Source: Nocardia suismassiliense
GTDB lineage: Bacteria > Actinomycetota > Actinomycetes > Mycobacteriales > Mycobacteriaceae
Length of the DNA: 41,394 nucleotides
Direction of reading: 5' to 3'
Assembly (NCBI RefSeq): GCF_900269665.1
Contig: NZ_LT985361.1
Coordinates: forward strand, 2,661,925-2,703,318
In this document: one piece after another, positions 17,900 through 26,625 of the stretch
Position numbering within the stretch: position 1 is the first letter of the stretch
Layout of the letters: each line of letters starts with the position of its first letter
The notes under the pieces: model-generated
What the model saw: only the letters and a program-made list of their open reading frames with translations
Database searches by the model: none
Told to the model about the DNA's origin: nothing
Made by a program: the position numbers and the translations under genes

Positions 17900-19375
17900 A
17901 TGGCAAACAGTGAAGAGCATGTGTCCATCGCGGTCATCGGTGCCGGATTCGCGGGGATCGGGCTCGGAGTGCGGTTGCGGGAGTCCGGGTTCGAGGATTT
18001 CGTGATTCTCGAGCGGGCCGGCGATCTCGGGGGCACATGGCAAGCGAATACGTACCCCGGCTGTGCCTGTGACGTACCGTCGGCGCTGTATTCGTACTCG
18101 TTCGCGCCGAATCCGGAGTGGACCCGCCGGTATGGCACGCAGCCGGAGATTCTGGACTATCTGCGCACGGTGGCACTGAAATTCGGTGTGCTACGGCATA
18201 TTCGCTATGACACGGAGTTGCACGAGGCGAGTTGGGATGAGGTACGCGGGCATTGGCGGATCAGCACGTCGCGCGGATCGATGACGGCGGATGTGCTCGT
18301 TTCGGCGATCGGCCCGTTCAGCGAGGCACAGATTCCGGAACTGCCGGGAATCGAGAACTTCACCGGTACGCAATTCCATTCGCTGCATTGGGATCACGGA
18401 CATGACCTGACCGGCGAGCGGGTGGCCGTCATCGGTACCGGGGCGTCGGCGGTGCAGTTCATTCCCGAGATTCAGCCCGCGGTGGGGCAGTTGACGGTGT
18501 TCCAGCGGTCCGCGCCGTGGATCGTGCCGCGGCTGGACTGGGCCACCTCCGCACTCGAACGGTCCGCGCTGCGGCGGATGCCACTGCTGGGCAAGGCGGT
18601 TCGCGGCGCCTACTTCGCCGGTATCGAGGGCTTCGGTTTGGTCGGCTTCGTGGACAAGCGATTCCGGCATCCGTACGAGGCGTTGGGCCGTCTCCAATTG
18701 CGTCGGCAGGTGCGGGATCGGCGGCTGCGCGAGCGGCTGACTCCCGACTACATGATCGGCTGCAAGCGGGCGATCTTCTCCGACGCTTACTACCCGGCGC
18801 TCACCCAGCCGAACGTCGAGGTGGTGACCTCGCGGATCACCGCGGTGGGACCGCGTTCGATCCGCACCGACGACGGTGTTCAGCACGAAGTGGACACCAT
18901 CATCTGGGGTACCGGGTTCGGCGTGCCGCCGCAGGTTTTCGAGAGGGTCCGCGGCAGTGACGGTCGCAGCATGGGCGAGCTGTACCGCGAACGTCCGCAA
19001 AGCTACCTCGGCACCACGGTGACTGGTTTTCCGAACTTCTTCACCACGCTCGGCCCGTTCGGTGCCGCCGGCAACCAGTCCGCGATCTACATGATCGAAG
19101 CGCAGATCCGCTACATCGTCGAGGCACTGAAGACCATGCGGGACAACGGACTCCAGCGGATCGAGGTCCGCCCGGAAGCGCAACAGGCGTTCCTTCGGGA
19201 GATGGATGATCGCAGCCGCGACACCGTCTGGGTGACCGGCAACTGCCGCAGTTATTACCAAACCGCCGACGGCAGTGCGAATGCCGGGCTTTACCCGAAC
19301 TGGAGCTTCGAATACGCCCGCCGCACAAGCCGGTTCGACGAGGACGCCTATCTGACGAGTGGGGTGCAGGGATGA
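17900..19375 (+). CDS. Flavin-containing (Baeyer-Villiger-type) monooxygenase
   Basis: A 491-residue class B flavoprotein monooxygenase. The FAD loop GAGFAG is at residues 14-19, followed by LERAGDLGGTWQANTYPGCA. The Baeyer-Villiger fingerprint F-x-G-x3-H-x3-W-D is complete (F154, G156, H160, W164, D165), and the NADPH loop GTGASA is at 179-184. The late IWGTGF motif is also present. Such enzymes insert oxygen into ketones or oxidise S/N atoms using NADPH and O2. The ATG has AGGAAG 8 nt upstream. It is followed within 35 nt by an SDR and then a TetR regulator, all rightward. The combination suggests ketone/alcohol oxidation of a hydrophobic substrate; the substrate is not known. Confidence 0.92.
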   Translation: MANSEEHVSIAVIGAGFAGIGLGVRLRESGFEDFVILERAGDLGGTWQANTYPGCACDVPSALYSYSFAPNPEWTRRYGTQPEILDYLRTVALKFGVLRHIRYDTELHEASWDEVRGHWRISTSRGSMTADVLVSAIGPFSEAQIPELPGIENFTGTQFHSLHWDHGHDLTGERVAVIGTGASAVQFIPEIQPAVGQLTVFQRSAPWIVPRLDWATSALERSALRRMPLLGKAVRGAYFAGIEGFGLVGFVDKRFRHPYEALGRLQLRRQVRDRRLRERLTPDYMIGCKRAIFSDAYYPALTQPNVEVVTSRITAVGPRSIRTDDGVQHEVDTIIWGTGFGVPPQVFERVRGSDGRSMGELYRERPQSYLGTTVTGFPNFFTTLGPFGAAGNQSAIYMIEAQIRYIVEALKTMRDNGLQRIEVRPEAQQAFLREMDDRSRDTVWVTGNCRSYYQTADGSANAGLYPNWSFEYARRTSRFDEDAYLTSGVQG

Positions 19376-19409
19376 TGTCGGATCTCGCGCGAATGGTGGG
19401 GATCGTTTG

Positions 19410-20324
19410 ATGTTGGGTTTGCGTTGGCCGACAGCCGGTTTCGAGGTGCGGGACCGGGTGGTGGTGATCACCGGCGCGGGGCAGGGGATCGGGCTCGAAT
19501 TGACCCGAATACTGCACCGGCGGGGTGCTGCGGTGGCGATGGTCGACCTCGACGAGGCGCGCAGTGCCGCAGCCGAATTGGGAGAGCGTGCGCTGGCGGT
19601 TCGCGCCGATGTCGCTGATCGGGACGGGATGGTCGCGGCCTTGGCGACGGTCCGGGAGCGGTTCGGCCGGATCGATGTCGTGGTCGCGAATGCCGGGGTG
19701 ACGCCGACCCCGGCGACGATCCGCACCATGGACCCCGCCGATTTCGACCGCGTCCTCGCGATCAATCTGACCGGGGTGTTCAATACCGTGCGCCCGGCCC
19801 TGGACGACATCGTCGCGGCCCGTGGGCATGTCGTGGTGGTGTCGTCCTGCGCCGCGTTCGCGCCGGGCATGGGCGGCTCGCCCTACATGATCAGCAAGGC
19901 AGGCGTCGAGCAATTCGGTCGCGCATTGCGGGTCGAACTCGCGCCGGCGGGGGCCAGCGCGGGGGTCGCCTACTTCGGCATCGTGGAGACCGCGATGACC
20001 AAGCACACCCTCGACGAGGACGAACTCGGCCGCGCCGTCGGGCAATTGCTGCCATGGCCGTTGAACCGGCGCATCACCGCCGCGGAGGCCGCCGCCAGCA
20101 TCGCCGACGGCATCACCCATAGGGCGGCGCGCACGATCGCTCCGAGTGTCTGGGAGCCGTATGCCCTGCTACGCGGTGCGGTCAACGTCGCGCTCGACCG
20201 GTATCTCAGTCTGGACCCGCGCACGCACGACCTGATCCGACGACTGGAACAGCGCGTCTCGCCGCGCACCGCCGAACCCGACCGCCCCATGACACCAGCA
20301 CCGCCGAACCCGACCGCGCCGTGA
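19410..20324 (+). CDS. Classical short-chain dehydrogenase/reductase
   Basis: From ATG 19410 (GGGGA 6 nt upstream) the product has 304 residues; a GTG at 19359 in frame would overlap the monooxygenase and is less likely. All catalytic features are intact: TGAGQGIG (21-28), VVANAGV, Ser146, and Tyr159-x3-Lys163 in SPYMISKAGVEQF. Asp46 after the second strand (AMVDLD) suggests NAD preference. A C-terminal tail of ~60 residues beyond the core is typical of the SDRs paired with monooxygenases in mycobacteria (as with sadH in the mymA operon). It probably interconverts the alcohol and ketone handled by the neighbouring monooxygenase; that pairing is inferred. Confidence 0.9.
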   Translation: MLGLRWPTAGFEVRDRVVVITGAGQGIGLELTRILHRRGAAVAMVDLDEARSAAAELGERALAVRADVADRDGMVAALATVRERFGRIDVVVANAGVTPTPATIRTMDPADFDRVLAINLTGVFNTVRPALDDIVAARGHVVVVSSCAAFAPGMGGSPYMISKAGVEQFGRALRVELAPAGASAGVAYFGIVETAMTKHTLDEDELGRAVGQLLPWPLNRRITAAEAAASIADGITHRAARTIAPSVWEPYALLRGAVNVALDRYLSLDPRTHDLIRRLEQRVSPRTAEPDRPMTPAPPNPTAP

Positions 20325-20354
20325 CATCCACAGGGCCGTGGCATCATCAGCACC

Positions 20355-20969
20355 GTGAGTTCGTCAGCCGACAACACCTGGCGCGGCAGCACCATGGCCG
20401 ACCGTTCCGCCGAGCGGCGGGACCAATTGGTGCGTGCCGGGTTCGAACTGCTCGGCGCGGATGGCGCGGCGGCCACCACCATGCGGGCTGTCTGCCGCAC
20501 GGCGGGGCTGAGCCTGCGCTACTTCTACGAGAGTTTCCCTGACCGTGAAGCGCTGCTCGTGGACGTCTACGACCAGGTCGCGCACGGTCTGCTGGACGCG
20601 GTCACGACGCGGTTGGCCACCGCGCCCGGCGACGAAACCGCCCGCCTACGTGCGGCTTTCGATGCCGCCGCCCAGTACTTCGAGGAAGATCCGCGCCGCG
20701 GCCGAATCATGTTCCGCGAAACCCTCGCCGACGACACCCTCCGCACCCATGGCTCGGCCGTCCTCCCCAATTTCGTGCTCCTCGTCGCCACCCAATTCGC
20801 CCCCGGCCAGTCGCTCCATACGGAACACCTCACCATGCCGATCAGCGCCCTGTCCGGCGCCCTCGTCTCCCTCTTCCTCGACTGGCTCACCGGTCGGATC
20901 CGGGCTACCCGCGCCGAAATAGTCGACTACGCCACCCATCTCACGACCGCCGTCCTCGCCAAGTCGTAG
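20355..20969 (+). CDS. TetR-family transcriptional regulator
   Basis: A 204-residue protein with an N-terminal TetR HTH (residues about 20-62): RDQLVRAGFELLGADGAAAT, TMRAVCRTAGLSLRYFYESF and PDREALLVDVYDQ. The divergent C-terminal helical domain (residues 70-200) should bind an inducer and dimerise. The start is GTG 20355; internal ATG 20394 (MADRSAERR) is possible. It lies 30 nt after the SDR in the same direction, so it is probably the last gene of the cassette and its local regulator. The 15-bp dyad at 17739-17753 is a plausible target. It converges on a hypothetical membrane-anchored gene. Confidence 0.9.
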   Translation: MSSSADNTWRGSTMADRSAERRDQLVRAGFELLGADGAAATTMRAVCRTAGLSLRYFYESFPDREALLVDVYDQVAHGLLDAVTTRLATAPGDETARLRAAFDAAAQYFEEDPRRGRIMFRETLADDTLRTHGSAVLPNFVLLVATQFAPGQSLHTEHLTMPISALSGALVSLFLDWLTGRIRATRAEIVDYATHLTTAVLAKS

Positions 20970-21139
20970 GTCCGGACGCGGCGGCACTGGTTTCGACAGA
21001 TGCCGACGGCGCCACCAGAACCCCGCCAACAGGGCGGAAACCATGACAATGCGGGCTCCCACAAGCCCACGCGCCGGGTGGTAGCCCGTGGCACACAACC
21101 GCGGTCCGCAGCGCCGCGACGTCGGCGGCCAGTGGTCGA

Positions 21140-21808
21140 TCAGCGGATCGGCGCCCACACCTGTCCGGTGAAGCTCACGTCTGTGACACCTTTGGCGGAG
21201 ATGAGGAACGATCCGATCGTGAGCTGCCCGACCCGGGTCTTGTCGGGGTTCTTCGGATCTCGCACGCGCAAACACAACTCACTGCCGGGTTTCATTTCCG
21301 TCCACTTGATCTGAGTCCGGGAGTACGACTGGCTGCGACAGGTCCGGTACGTCGCGCTGACACCGTCGGCTAGCAGCACCAGCTGCACACCTCCGAGATG
21401 GTCCTGGCCTACCGTTAGATAGTTGATGTCATTCGGCCAGTTGCCTAAGTCCCAGGGATCTTTATCGAGGTCTTTGGTCTGGCTCCAGGGTTGAGAGTCG
21501 CGAAAAGTACCCGTGGAGAATGGAAGCGGTGACTCCTCATCGGGTGGCGTAGTGGTCGGCACCGTGGTCGAGGTAGGGCTGCTCGGGCCGCCGGGCACAG
21601 AGCTAGGTGGTGTCGGGCTCGTACCACTCGTCGTACCGTTCGAGCTCGAGCACTCCTGGACGCCGAAGATGATGGCGACCACCAAGCCTGCGGCGGTGAG
21701 CAGTGCACCTATCTTCTGCCAGTCCCGGACAGTAGATCCGGGTTCGCCACCCGGATCGTTGCTTCCCGGTCCACCGTTGCCCTCTCCGGTCCCACTTCCG
21801 ACCGACAC
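21140..21808 (-). CDS. Membrane-anchored hypothetical protein with Ser/Thr/Pro linker
   Basis: A 222-residue protein from GTG 21808 with GGGGGA 5 nt upstream. It has a Gly-rich N-terminus, one membrane helix (IGALLTAAGLVVAIIFGVQE), a low-complexity Ser/Thr/Pro/Gly stalk of about 40 residues, then a globular extracellular domain with two cysteines (TYRTCRSQSY and SELCLRVRD) likely to form a disulfide. The domain ends VTDVSFTGQVWAPIR. The design is that of a surface-exposed, single-pass anchored protein. I do not recognise the domain. It has no co-directional partner; the nearest leftward gene is 317 bp upstream. Confidence 0.75.
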   Translation of the reverse strand: MSVGSGTGEGNGGPGSNDPGGEPGSTVRDWQKIGALLTAAGLVVAIIFGVQECSSSNGTTSGTSPTPPSSVPGGPSSPTSTTVPTTTPPDEESPLPFSTGTFRDSQPWSQTKDLDKDPWDLGNWPNDINYLTVGQDHLGGVQLVLLADGVSATYRTCRSQSYSRTQIKWTEMKPGSELCLRVRDPKNPDKTRVGQLTIGSFLISAKGVTDVSFTGQVWAPIR

Positions 21809-22080
21809 CGTGTTCCCCCACTATTCGAGACGTATGACCTCGGCGCCTGCGAGGCGTCGGCAGCTAACCTAGCTCGAAACAATCACGACCGGGCGATAGC
21901 CGCGAAATCTCTTCGTGCGCATGCGCGGTCGTTTGTCGAACACCGGCCCAATCGGACGGAATCACCACGACAACCGCACCGGAGGAAGTGCCCTGACGGT
22001 GCAGGTCCTACAAATGCCGGCGAGCTCCGACAGCGGCGTTGCTCGAAGAGTGGTGGACCACCGTGCGCTACAGACAGCTC

Positions 22081-22108
22081 CGCCGACCAGCGATTCTGCT
22101 GGTCGGCG
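22081..22108 (-). terminator. 11-bp hairpin downstream of the acyltransferase gene
   Basis: CGCCGACCAGC (22081-22091) and GCTGGTCGGCG (22098-22108) pair perfectly around a 6-nt loop, 18 nt beyond the acyltransferase stop. It probably ends the long leftward transcript. The rest of the 318-bp gap 21809-22126 shows no gene. Confidence 0.7.
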
Positions 22109-22126
22109 GGCTATGGCTGGGGTAGC

Positions 22127-22855
22127 TCAGCTGGCGGCGGTGTGCGGGATGCGAGTTGCTTCTTCGCGGGGCGCGCCGCTGGGCACGTTCTTCTTGAGGC
22201 TGGCGGCGTAGACGTCCACGTATTCCTGGCCGCCGAGTTGCATGAGCTCGTACATGACCTCGTCGGTGACGGCGCGCTCGACGAAGCGGTTGCCGCCCAT
22301 CCCTTCATAGCGGGAGAAGTCGATGGGGGTGCCGAATTTGACGGTGACCTTGCGGCGACGCCAGCGGAAGGGTCCGGGCGGGCTCACCTGGTCGGTGCCG
22401 ATGACGGCGACCGGGATGACCGGGACGCCGGTCTCCAGCGCGAGGCGGGCCAGGCCGGTCTTGCCCTTGTACAGGCGGCCGTCGGGGGAGCGGGTGCCCT
22501 CGGGGTAGAGGCCGACGAGGCGGCCCTGGTCGAGCAGTTTGCGGGCGGCGTTGAGGGCGTCCTCGGCGGCGTCGGCGCCGGTGCGGTCGATCGGGAACTG
22601 TCCGGTGGTGGTGAAGAACCACTTCTGGAAGGCGCCCTTGATGCCCGGGGTGTTGAAATACTCGGCCTTGGCCAGGTAGTTGATGCGACGGGGACTCATC
22701 AGCGGAGCGAACAGCCAATCCGCGAAGGAGAGATGGTTACCCGCCATGATCGCAGGGCCGTCCGCCGGAATGTTCTCTACGCCCTCGACCGTTGGCCTGT
22801 TGTAGAGATGCATGAACGGTCCCAGCAGCGCGTACTTCAGCAGCCAGTAGAACAT
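22127..22855 (-). CDS. 1-acylglycerol-3-phosphate O-acyltransferase (PlsC fold)
   Basis: A 242-residue membrane-associated acyltransferase making phosphatidic acid from lysophosphatidic acid. ATG 22855 is chosen because GGGGAAGG stands 5 nt upstream; the frame extends 12 codons further without support. The catalytic H-x4-D is NHLSFAD (His41, Asp46), and the phosphate-binding block is LYPEGTRSPDG. An N-terminal hydrophobic segment YWLLKYALLGPFMHLY is present. It is the Rv2182c equivalent, which I recall being named PlsM in mycobacteria. It sits downstream of the glucokinase on the same strand, 257 bp away. Confidence 0.92.
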   Translation of the reverse strand: MFYWLLKYALLGPFMHLYNRPTVEGVENIPADGPAIMAGNHLSFADWLFAPLMSPRRINYLAKAEYFNTPGIKGAFQKWFFTTTGQFPIDRTGADAAEDALNAARKLLDQGRLVGLYPEGTRSPDGRLYKGKTGLARLALETGVPVIPVAVIGTDQVSPPGPFRWRRRKVTVKFGTPIDFSRYEGMGGNRFVERAVTDEVMYELMQLGGQEYVDVYAASLKKNVPSGAPREEATRIPHTAAS

Positions 22856-23112
22856 GACGTCCTTCCCCCGGACCGGGATAGAGGCGGGCACCTGCGTCAG
22901 TTGCCGACTTTACCGCTGGTGCCAGATCACATCCAACCGCAGCGGCGAATCTCACCACACTCTGCCATGAGCACGCGGATACGCCGTAATCGGTGACCGG
23001 CAGCTGATTCCTCGGCGGCCGGATCGGGGAGGTCATCGGCGACCGAAGCAAAGTCTTCGACCACCGAATACCACTGCCGCAGGCGATGAAACGTCGACTG
23101 TCCGGGGAAAGC

Positions 23113-24120
23113 TCAGTGGCTGCGGGCTACTCGGGAGGACTTGCGTTCGCTTTCGATGAGTGCGGCGCGGGCCAGGTCGGCGGCGCCGATCATGCCCGCG
23201 GCTTCGCCGAGCTGGGTGGTGCGGATCCGGGCCAGCGGGCGGTGACCCGCACCGGTGACCGAGCGAGCGTATTCCTCGCGCGCCTCGTCCAGGAAGAGCG
23301 GCGCGGAGCTGCTGACGCCGCCGGCGATGACGACCAGGTCGGGGTCGAAGATGTCGCTGACGAAGGCCAAGCCGAGCCCGAGCCAGCGGGCGAAATCCTC
23401 CATGACGCGGACGGCGAGCGGGTCGCCGTCTTGTGCGGCATTGGCAACGCGGCGGCCGGTGAGTGAACCGGGATCGCGGAAGACATCCCTGGCCAGGACC
23501 GAGCGGACCGGATCGGTGGCCAGCATCTCGATCGCGGTGTCGGCGAGTGCCGTTCCGCTGCAATACCTTTCCCAGCAGCCGCGTTTGCCGCACGGGCAGG
23601 CGCGACCCTGCGGCACGACCTGCAGGTGCCCGAGTTCCGGTGCGACGCCGTGCGTTCCGCGATACAGCTGGCCGTCGATGAGTAGCGCGGCGCCGATGCC
23701 GGTGCCGATCGCGACGAGCACCACGTTGTGGCCGCCCGCCGCCGCGCCGAATCGATACTCGGCCCACATGGCGGCGTTGGCGTCGTGCTCGAGGATGACG
23801 GGAAGCTCGAGGCGTTCGGTGAGCCGCTGCGCGACGGGGGTGTCCTGCCAGGGCAGGTGCGGTGCGAAACGCACGGTGGAGCGGTCGCCGTTGATGAACC
23901 CGGCGACGGCCAGACCGACCGCGCCGATCGGGTGCCGTGCGCACAGCTCGCGGACGGAGCGGGCGAGTGCGTCCTCGAGCGCCTTGGCGGAGTGCGGGGT
24001 CGGTGCTTGCACGGTGTCGAGGACCTCACCGCTGGTGTCGATCACGGAGGCGCGAATGTTGGTGCCGCCGACGTCGATTCCGACGGTCAGCGGTCGCGCA
24101 CCTGCTATGCGGTGCGTCAT
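23113..24120 (-). CDS. ROK-family glucokinase
   Basis: A 335-residue sugar kinase of the ROK group. ATP-loop LTVGIDVGGTNIRASVID (residues 11-28), catalytic Asp113 in EHDANAA, phosphate loop AIGTGIGAALL, and the ROK zinc site His165 with C175-P-C177-GKRG-C182 are all present; ELGH and CWERYCSG fit the glucokinase subgroup. It phosphorylates glucose with ATP (polyphosphate use cannot be judged). Its ATG overlaps the TGA of the upstream gene (ATGA), so translation is coupled. The same neighbourhood (ArsA-like ATPase, Cys-rich protein, glucokinase, acyltransferase) is known in several actinobacteria. Confidence 0.9.
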   Translation of the reverse strand: MTHRIAGARPLTVGIDVGGTNIRASVIDTSGEVLDTVQAPTPHSAKALEDALARSVRELCARHPIGAVGLAVAGFINGDRSTVRFAPHLPWQDTPVAQRLTERLELPVILEHDANAAMWAEYRFGAAAGGHNVVLVAIGTGIGAALLIDGQLYRGTHGVAPELGHLQVVPQGRACPCGKRGCWERYCSGTALADTAIEMLATDPVRSVLARDVFRDPGSLTGRRVANAAQDGDPLAVRVMEDFARWLGLGLAFVSDIFDPDLVVIAGGVSSSAPLFLDEAREEYARSVTGAGHRPLARIRTTQLGEAAGMIGAADLARAALIESERKSSRVARSH

Positions 24121-24836
24121 GCCTTGATCGTCACGGGAATGCTGACATAGCGGGAGCGGGTGCTCGTCCGCGATGTGTGGTGTCCGGCAGCGGGTTCCGC
24201 GCCGGTCGACGTCGAATCCGTTGGCACGCCGTGATTGTGCTGGTGGCGGGCGTGGTCGGACTCGGGCATGACCGGCTCGACCGGTACCCCGGCCAACGCC
24301 TCACGCAGCACCGTCACGATCGCGGTGCCGTGATCGGCCACCGACTGGAGCACCTCGTGGTGCTGACCGCGCATCAACGCGGCTGCCGCGCAGACGGGAC
24401 ACCAGTTGCAGCTCGACCACTCGACCTGCCCGTCGGCCGCTTGGCGCAACACCGGTTCCACGCGCTCGAGCACGGATTCGGCGAGCAGCTTCAGCTCGGC
24501 GGCGAACTCGGCGAGGCCGTCGATCGGGTCGTCTTCCGCGGCAGCGCCTTTCGACCGGCCACTGGATTGCGAGTGCGACCCGGCATCGGCTGCGTCGGCG
24601 TCCTGGGCAGCACGACCCGAGTCACCTGCAGTCCGATCACCGGGCGTAGCAGCTTCTTCGGCATTGCGGCCCGGACTGTCGGCAGTGCTCAGTCCGTCGA
24701 CGTCCTGATCGGAACCATGCGCAGTCGGATCGCCGCTGGCATCCCGGTCCCCGGCGTCGGAACCCCGCGTGCCCTGACTCTCGGCAGACTCGTCCCGTCC
24801 ACCACGACGGAAGAACCCACCGCTCCGCTCACTCAT
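24117..24836 (-). CDS. Conserved actinobacterial protein with C-x2-C-x2-C motif
   Basis: A 239-residue protein from ATG 24836 (GGAAGG about 8 nt upstream), overlapping the end of the ArsA-like gene by 8 nt and the glucokinase start by 4 nt. Residues 1-105 are low-complexity, acidic and rich in Asp, Ser, Ala and Gly, so probably disordered. The conserved part is a helix LAEFAAELKLLAESVLERV followed by SSCNWCPVCAAAALMRG, whose three cysteines could bind a metal. A His-rich stretch HARHQHNHG follows. It resembles the small Cys-containing proteins (DUF5304-like) found beside ArsA-type ATPases in actinobacteria; function is unknown. Confidence 0.8.
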   Translation of the reverse strand: MSERSGGFFRRGGRDESAESQGTRGSDAGDRDASGDPTAHGSDQDVDGLSTADSPGRNAEEAATPGDRTAGDSGRAAQDADAADAGSHSQSSGRSKGAAAEDDPIDGLAEFAAELKLLAESVLERVEPVLRQAADGQVEWSSCNWCPVCAAAALMRGQHHEVLQSVADHGTAIVTVLREALAGVPVEPVMPESDHARHQHNHGVPTDSTSTGAEPAAGHHTSRTSTRSRYVSIPVTIKA

Positions 24837-26133
24837 CGCCGCTACCTTCCGGCCATAAGTCCGGGTCGGGCCGGAATCGCACCACGAGCTGACCACCGTC
24901 GAGTTCGGCGCCGTCGACCGTGCACCGCCGCAATACCGGCGCAAGGCGAACTCGCCGCCGGACACCGTCCGCTCCCACGATCAAATCGTCCTCCACTCGG
25001 CCAAGTCGCAGTGTCGCCGCATCGACAACGGGCAGGGGCATCCGCAGTGTGTATATCGCGTGCAGACCGCTGCCTGATTCCCATCGAACCATCGGTTCGC
25101 CGGAACTCGCGTCAACCTCCGTCGGACTGTCGCTCAGCATAAAGGCTGGGTCGCCGGTGTTCCTGTCCGAGTCCACCGCGTACGACAGGGCCGCGAGCGA
25201 GGTCAGTCCGATCGGTTCCGGTCCGGTGTGCTGTGCGATCAGGACGGGGATACCCGGCATCGCGCGTTCTAATTCGGCGATCGCGGCCAGCTGTTCGGCG
25301 CGCCGGTTCAGATACCAGTGCACCGCGGGGTGCGCGCTGTCGAGCGGGGCGGCGGGGTCGAGGGGCGTGGTCGGCGGCAGCACCTTGTTGACCACCACCG
25401 CGTCCAGCCGCAAGCCGAGCAACGTGGCGGCGGAGCGCACCCGTTCGGATTCGGCGAGCGTCACCCGCTCGGCGACGGTGATCAGGCGCGCGCCGGTGCG
25501 CCGATGGTCGGCGAGCAGATCGCGGACCTCGGTGACCGCCTTGACGATCCGTTCGACGGTCGCGGCCAGCACGGCGCGGCGCAGGTCGGTGCCGACCGTG
25601 CTCATCGCTCTGGCGTGCGGCGGCCAGACCCGCTCCAGATAACCGAGCAGGGTGTCCGGCGCGGTGATGATGCGCAGCATGTCGGCCGAGGGCGGGCAGT
25701 CGATGACGATCACGTCCCAGTCGTCCTCGTTGGCGAACTGGGTGATCTCGACGAGCATCAGCAGTTCCTGCACGCCGGGCAGGCCGGTCAGTTCGGCGGG
25801 GTCCAGGGCGGCGAGATCGATGCCGTGGTCGTGACCGGTGCCCGGCGACAGCACGCGGACCACGTCGCGAAACCGATCCTCCAGCAGCGCAAGGGAATCC
25901 ACCTCGATCACGTCGAGACCGGGCAGCACGGTGGCGATCCCGGTGACGGTGCCCGGATCGTGCGGGAAACGGAAGCCGAGCGCGTCGCCGAGCGAATGCG
26001 CCTGGTCGAGCGAGGCGACCAGCACACGGCGGCCCGATCTGGCATAGGACATGGCGGTGGCACACGCCAGCGTCGTCTTGCCTACCCCGCCTTTGCCGAT
26101 GAACAGTTCGACACGGGTCGTGTGCGTCGTCAG
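24829..26133 (-). CDS. ArsA/GET3-like ATPase with apparent CTG start
   Basis: The Walker A loop GKGGVGKTT lies upstream of the first in-frame ATG (26052), so the real start must precede it. The only plausible in-frame initiator after the previous gene is CTG 26133, whose TGA bases are that gene's stop. From there the product has 434 residues: LTTHTTRVELFIGKGGVGKT, then LVASLDQAHSLGDALG, VIVIDCPPSADMLRIITAP, VVNKVLPP and a C-terminal domain RRVRLAPVLRRCTVDGAELD. It is a cytosolic P-loop ATPase of the ArsA group, Rv2184c position. There is no arsenic context. It probably acts with the Cys-rich protein encoded next. Confidence 0.85.
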   Translation of the reverse strand: MTTHTTRVELFIGKGGVGKTTLACATAMSYARSGRRVLVASLDQAHSLGDALGFRFPHDPGTVTGIATVLPGLDVIEVDSLALLEDRFRDVVRVLSPGTGHDHGIDLAALDPAELTGLPGVQELLMLVEITQFANEDDWDVIVIDCPPSADMLRIITAPDTLLGYLERVWPPHARAMSTVGTDLRRAVLAATVERIVKAVTEVRDLLADHRRTGARLITVAERVTLAESERVRSAATLLGLRLDAVVVNKVLPPTTPLDPAAPLDSAHPAVHWYLNRRAEQLAAIAELERAMPGIPVLIAQHTGPEPIGLTSLAALSYAVDSDRNTGDPAFMLSDSPTEVDASSGEPMVRWESGSGLHAIYTLRMPLPVVDAATLRLGRVEDDLIVGADGVRRRVRLAPVLRRCTVDGAELDGGQLVVRFRPDPDLWPEGSGDE

Positions 26134-26567
26134 CCTTCGACCCGTTTCTTCAGTTCTTTCAGCGCGGTATCGGTGATCACCTTCTCGGCTTTGCGTTTGA
26201 ACATGCCGATCATCGGGATGTTCAAGTCGACGGTCAGCGTGTAGACGACCTCGGTGTGACCGTTGGGCTGATCGATGAGTTCGTAGGTGCCGTTCTGCGC
26301 TTTCTGCAGCTCACCGCTGACCAGCGTCCAGCTGACCGCCTTGTTGTCCGGGCGCCAGGTATAGGAGAGGACGTAGCTGTCCTTCACCACGCCCGCGTCC
26401 AGGACGAATCGCGCGGTGCGCGCCCGGCCGTCCGGGTCTTTGTCCTGTACTTCCACCGATTTCGCCGCCGCGACCCACTCGGGGTAGGACTCCAGGTCGG
26501 CGATGACGGACATCACCTGCTGCGACGGGGCCTCGATGATGATCGACCTCTGGGTCCTGTCGGCCAT
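26130..26567 (-). CDS. SRPBCC (START-like) family protein
   Basis: A 145-residue protein with the helix-grip SRPBCC pattern: RSIIIEAPSQQVMSVIADLE SYPEW-type opening, a run of strands (RFVLDAGVVKDSYVLSYTWR, TVVSGELQ-like, TYELIDQPNGHTEVVYTLTV) and a long C-terminal helix with KAEKVITDTALKELKKRVEG. The fold binds hydrophobic ligands in a cavity. It corresponds to Rv2185c (TB16.3) by position. Its stop codon overlaps the presumed CTG start of the ArsA-like gene, and a second SRPBCC-like gene lies 58 nt upstream. Confidence 0.88.
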   Translation of the reverse strand: MADRTQRSIIIEAPSQQVMSVIADLESYPEWVAAAKSVEVQDKDPDGRARTARFVLDAGVVKDSYVLSYTWRPDNKAVSWTLVSGELQKAQNGTYELIDQPNGHTEVVYTLTVDLNIPMIGMFKRKAEKVITDTALKELKKRVEG

Positions 26568-26625
26568 AGCGGACAGCTGTTCCTTTCAGCGTCGGTGCTG
26601 GTGACGGCAGCCGGCGGCGTGCGCG

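Noticed and set aside
19359..19409. GTG 19359 as start of the SDR
   Set aside because: It overlaps the monooxygenase end and lacks a ribosome site; ATG 19410 has GGGGA and matches the SDR N-terminus.
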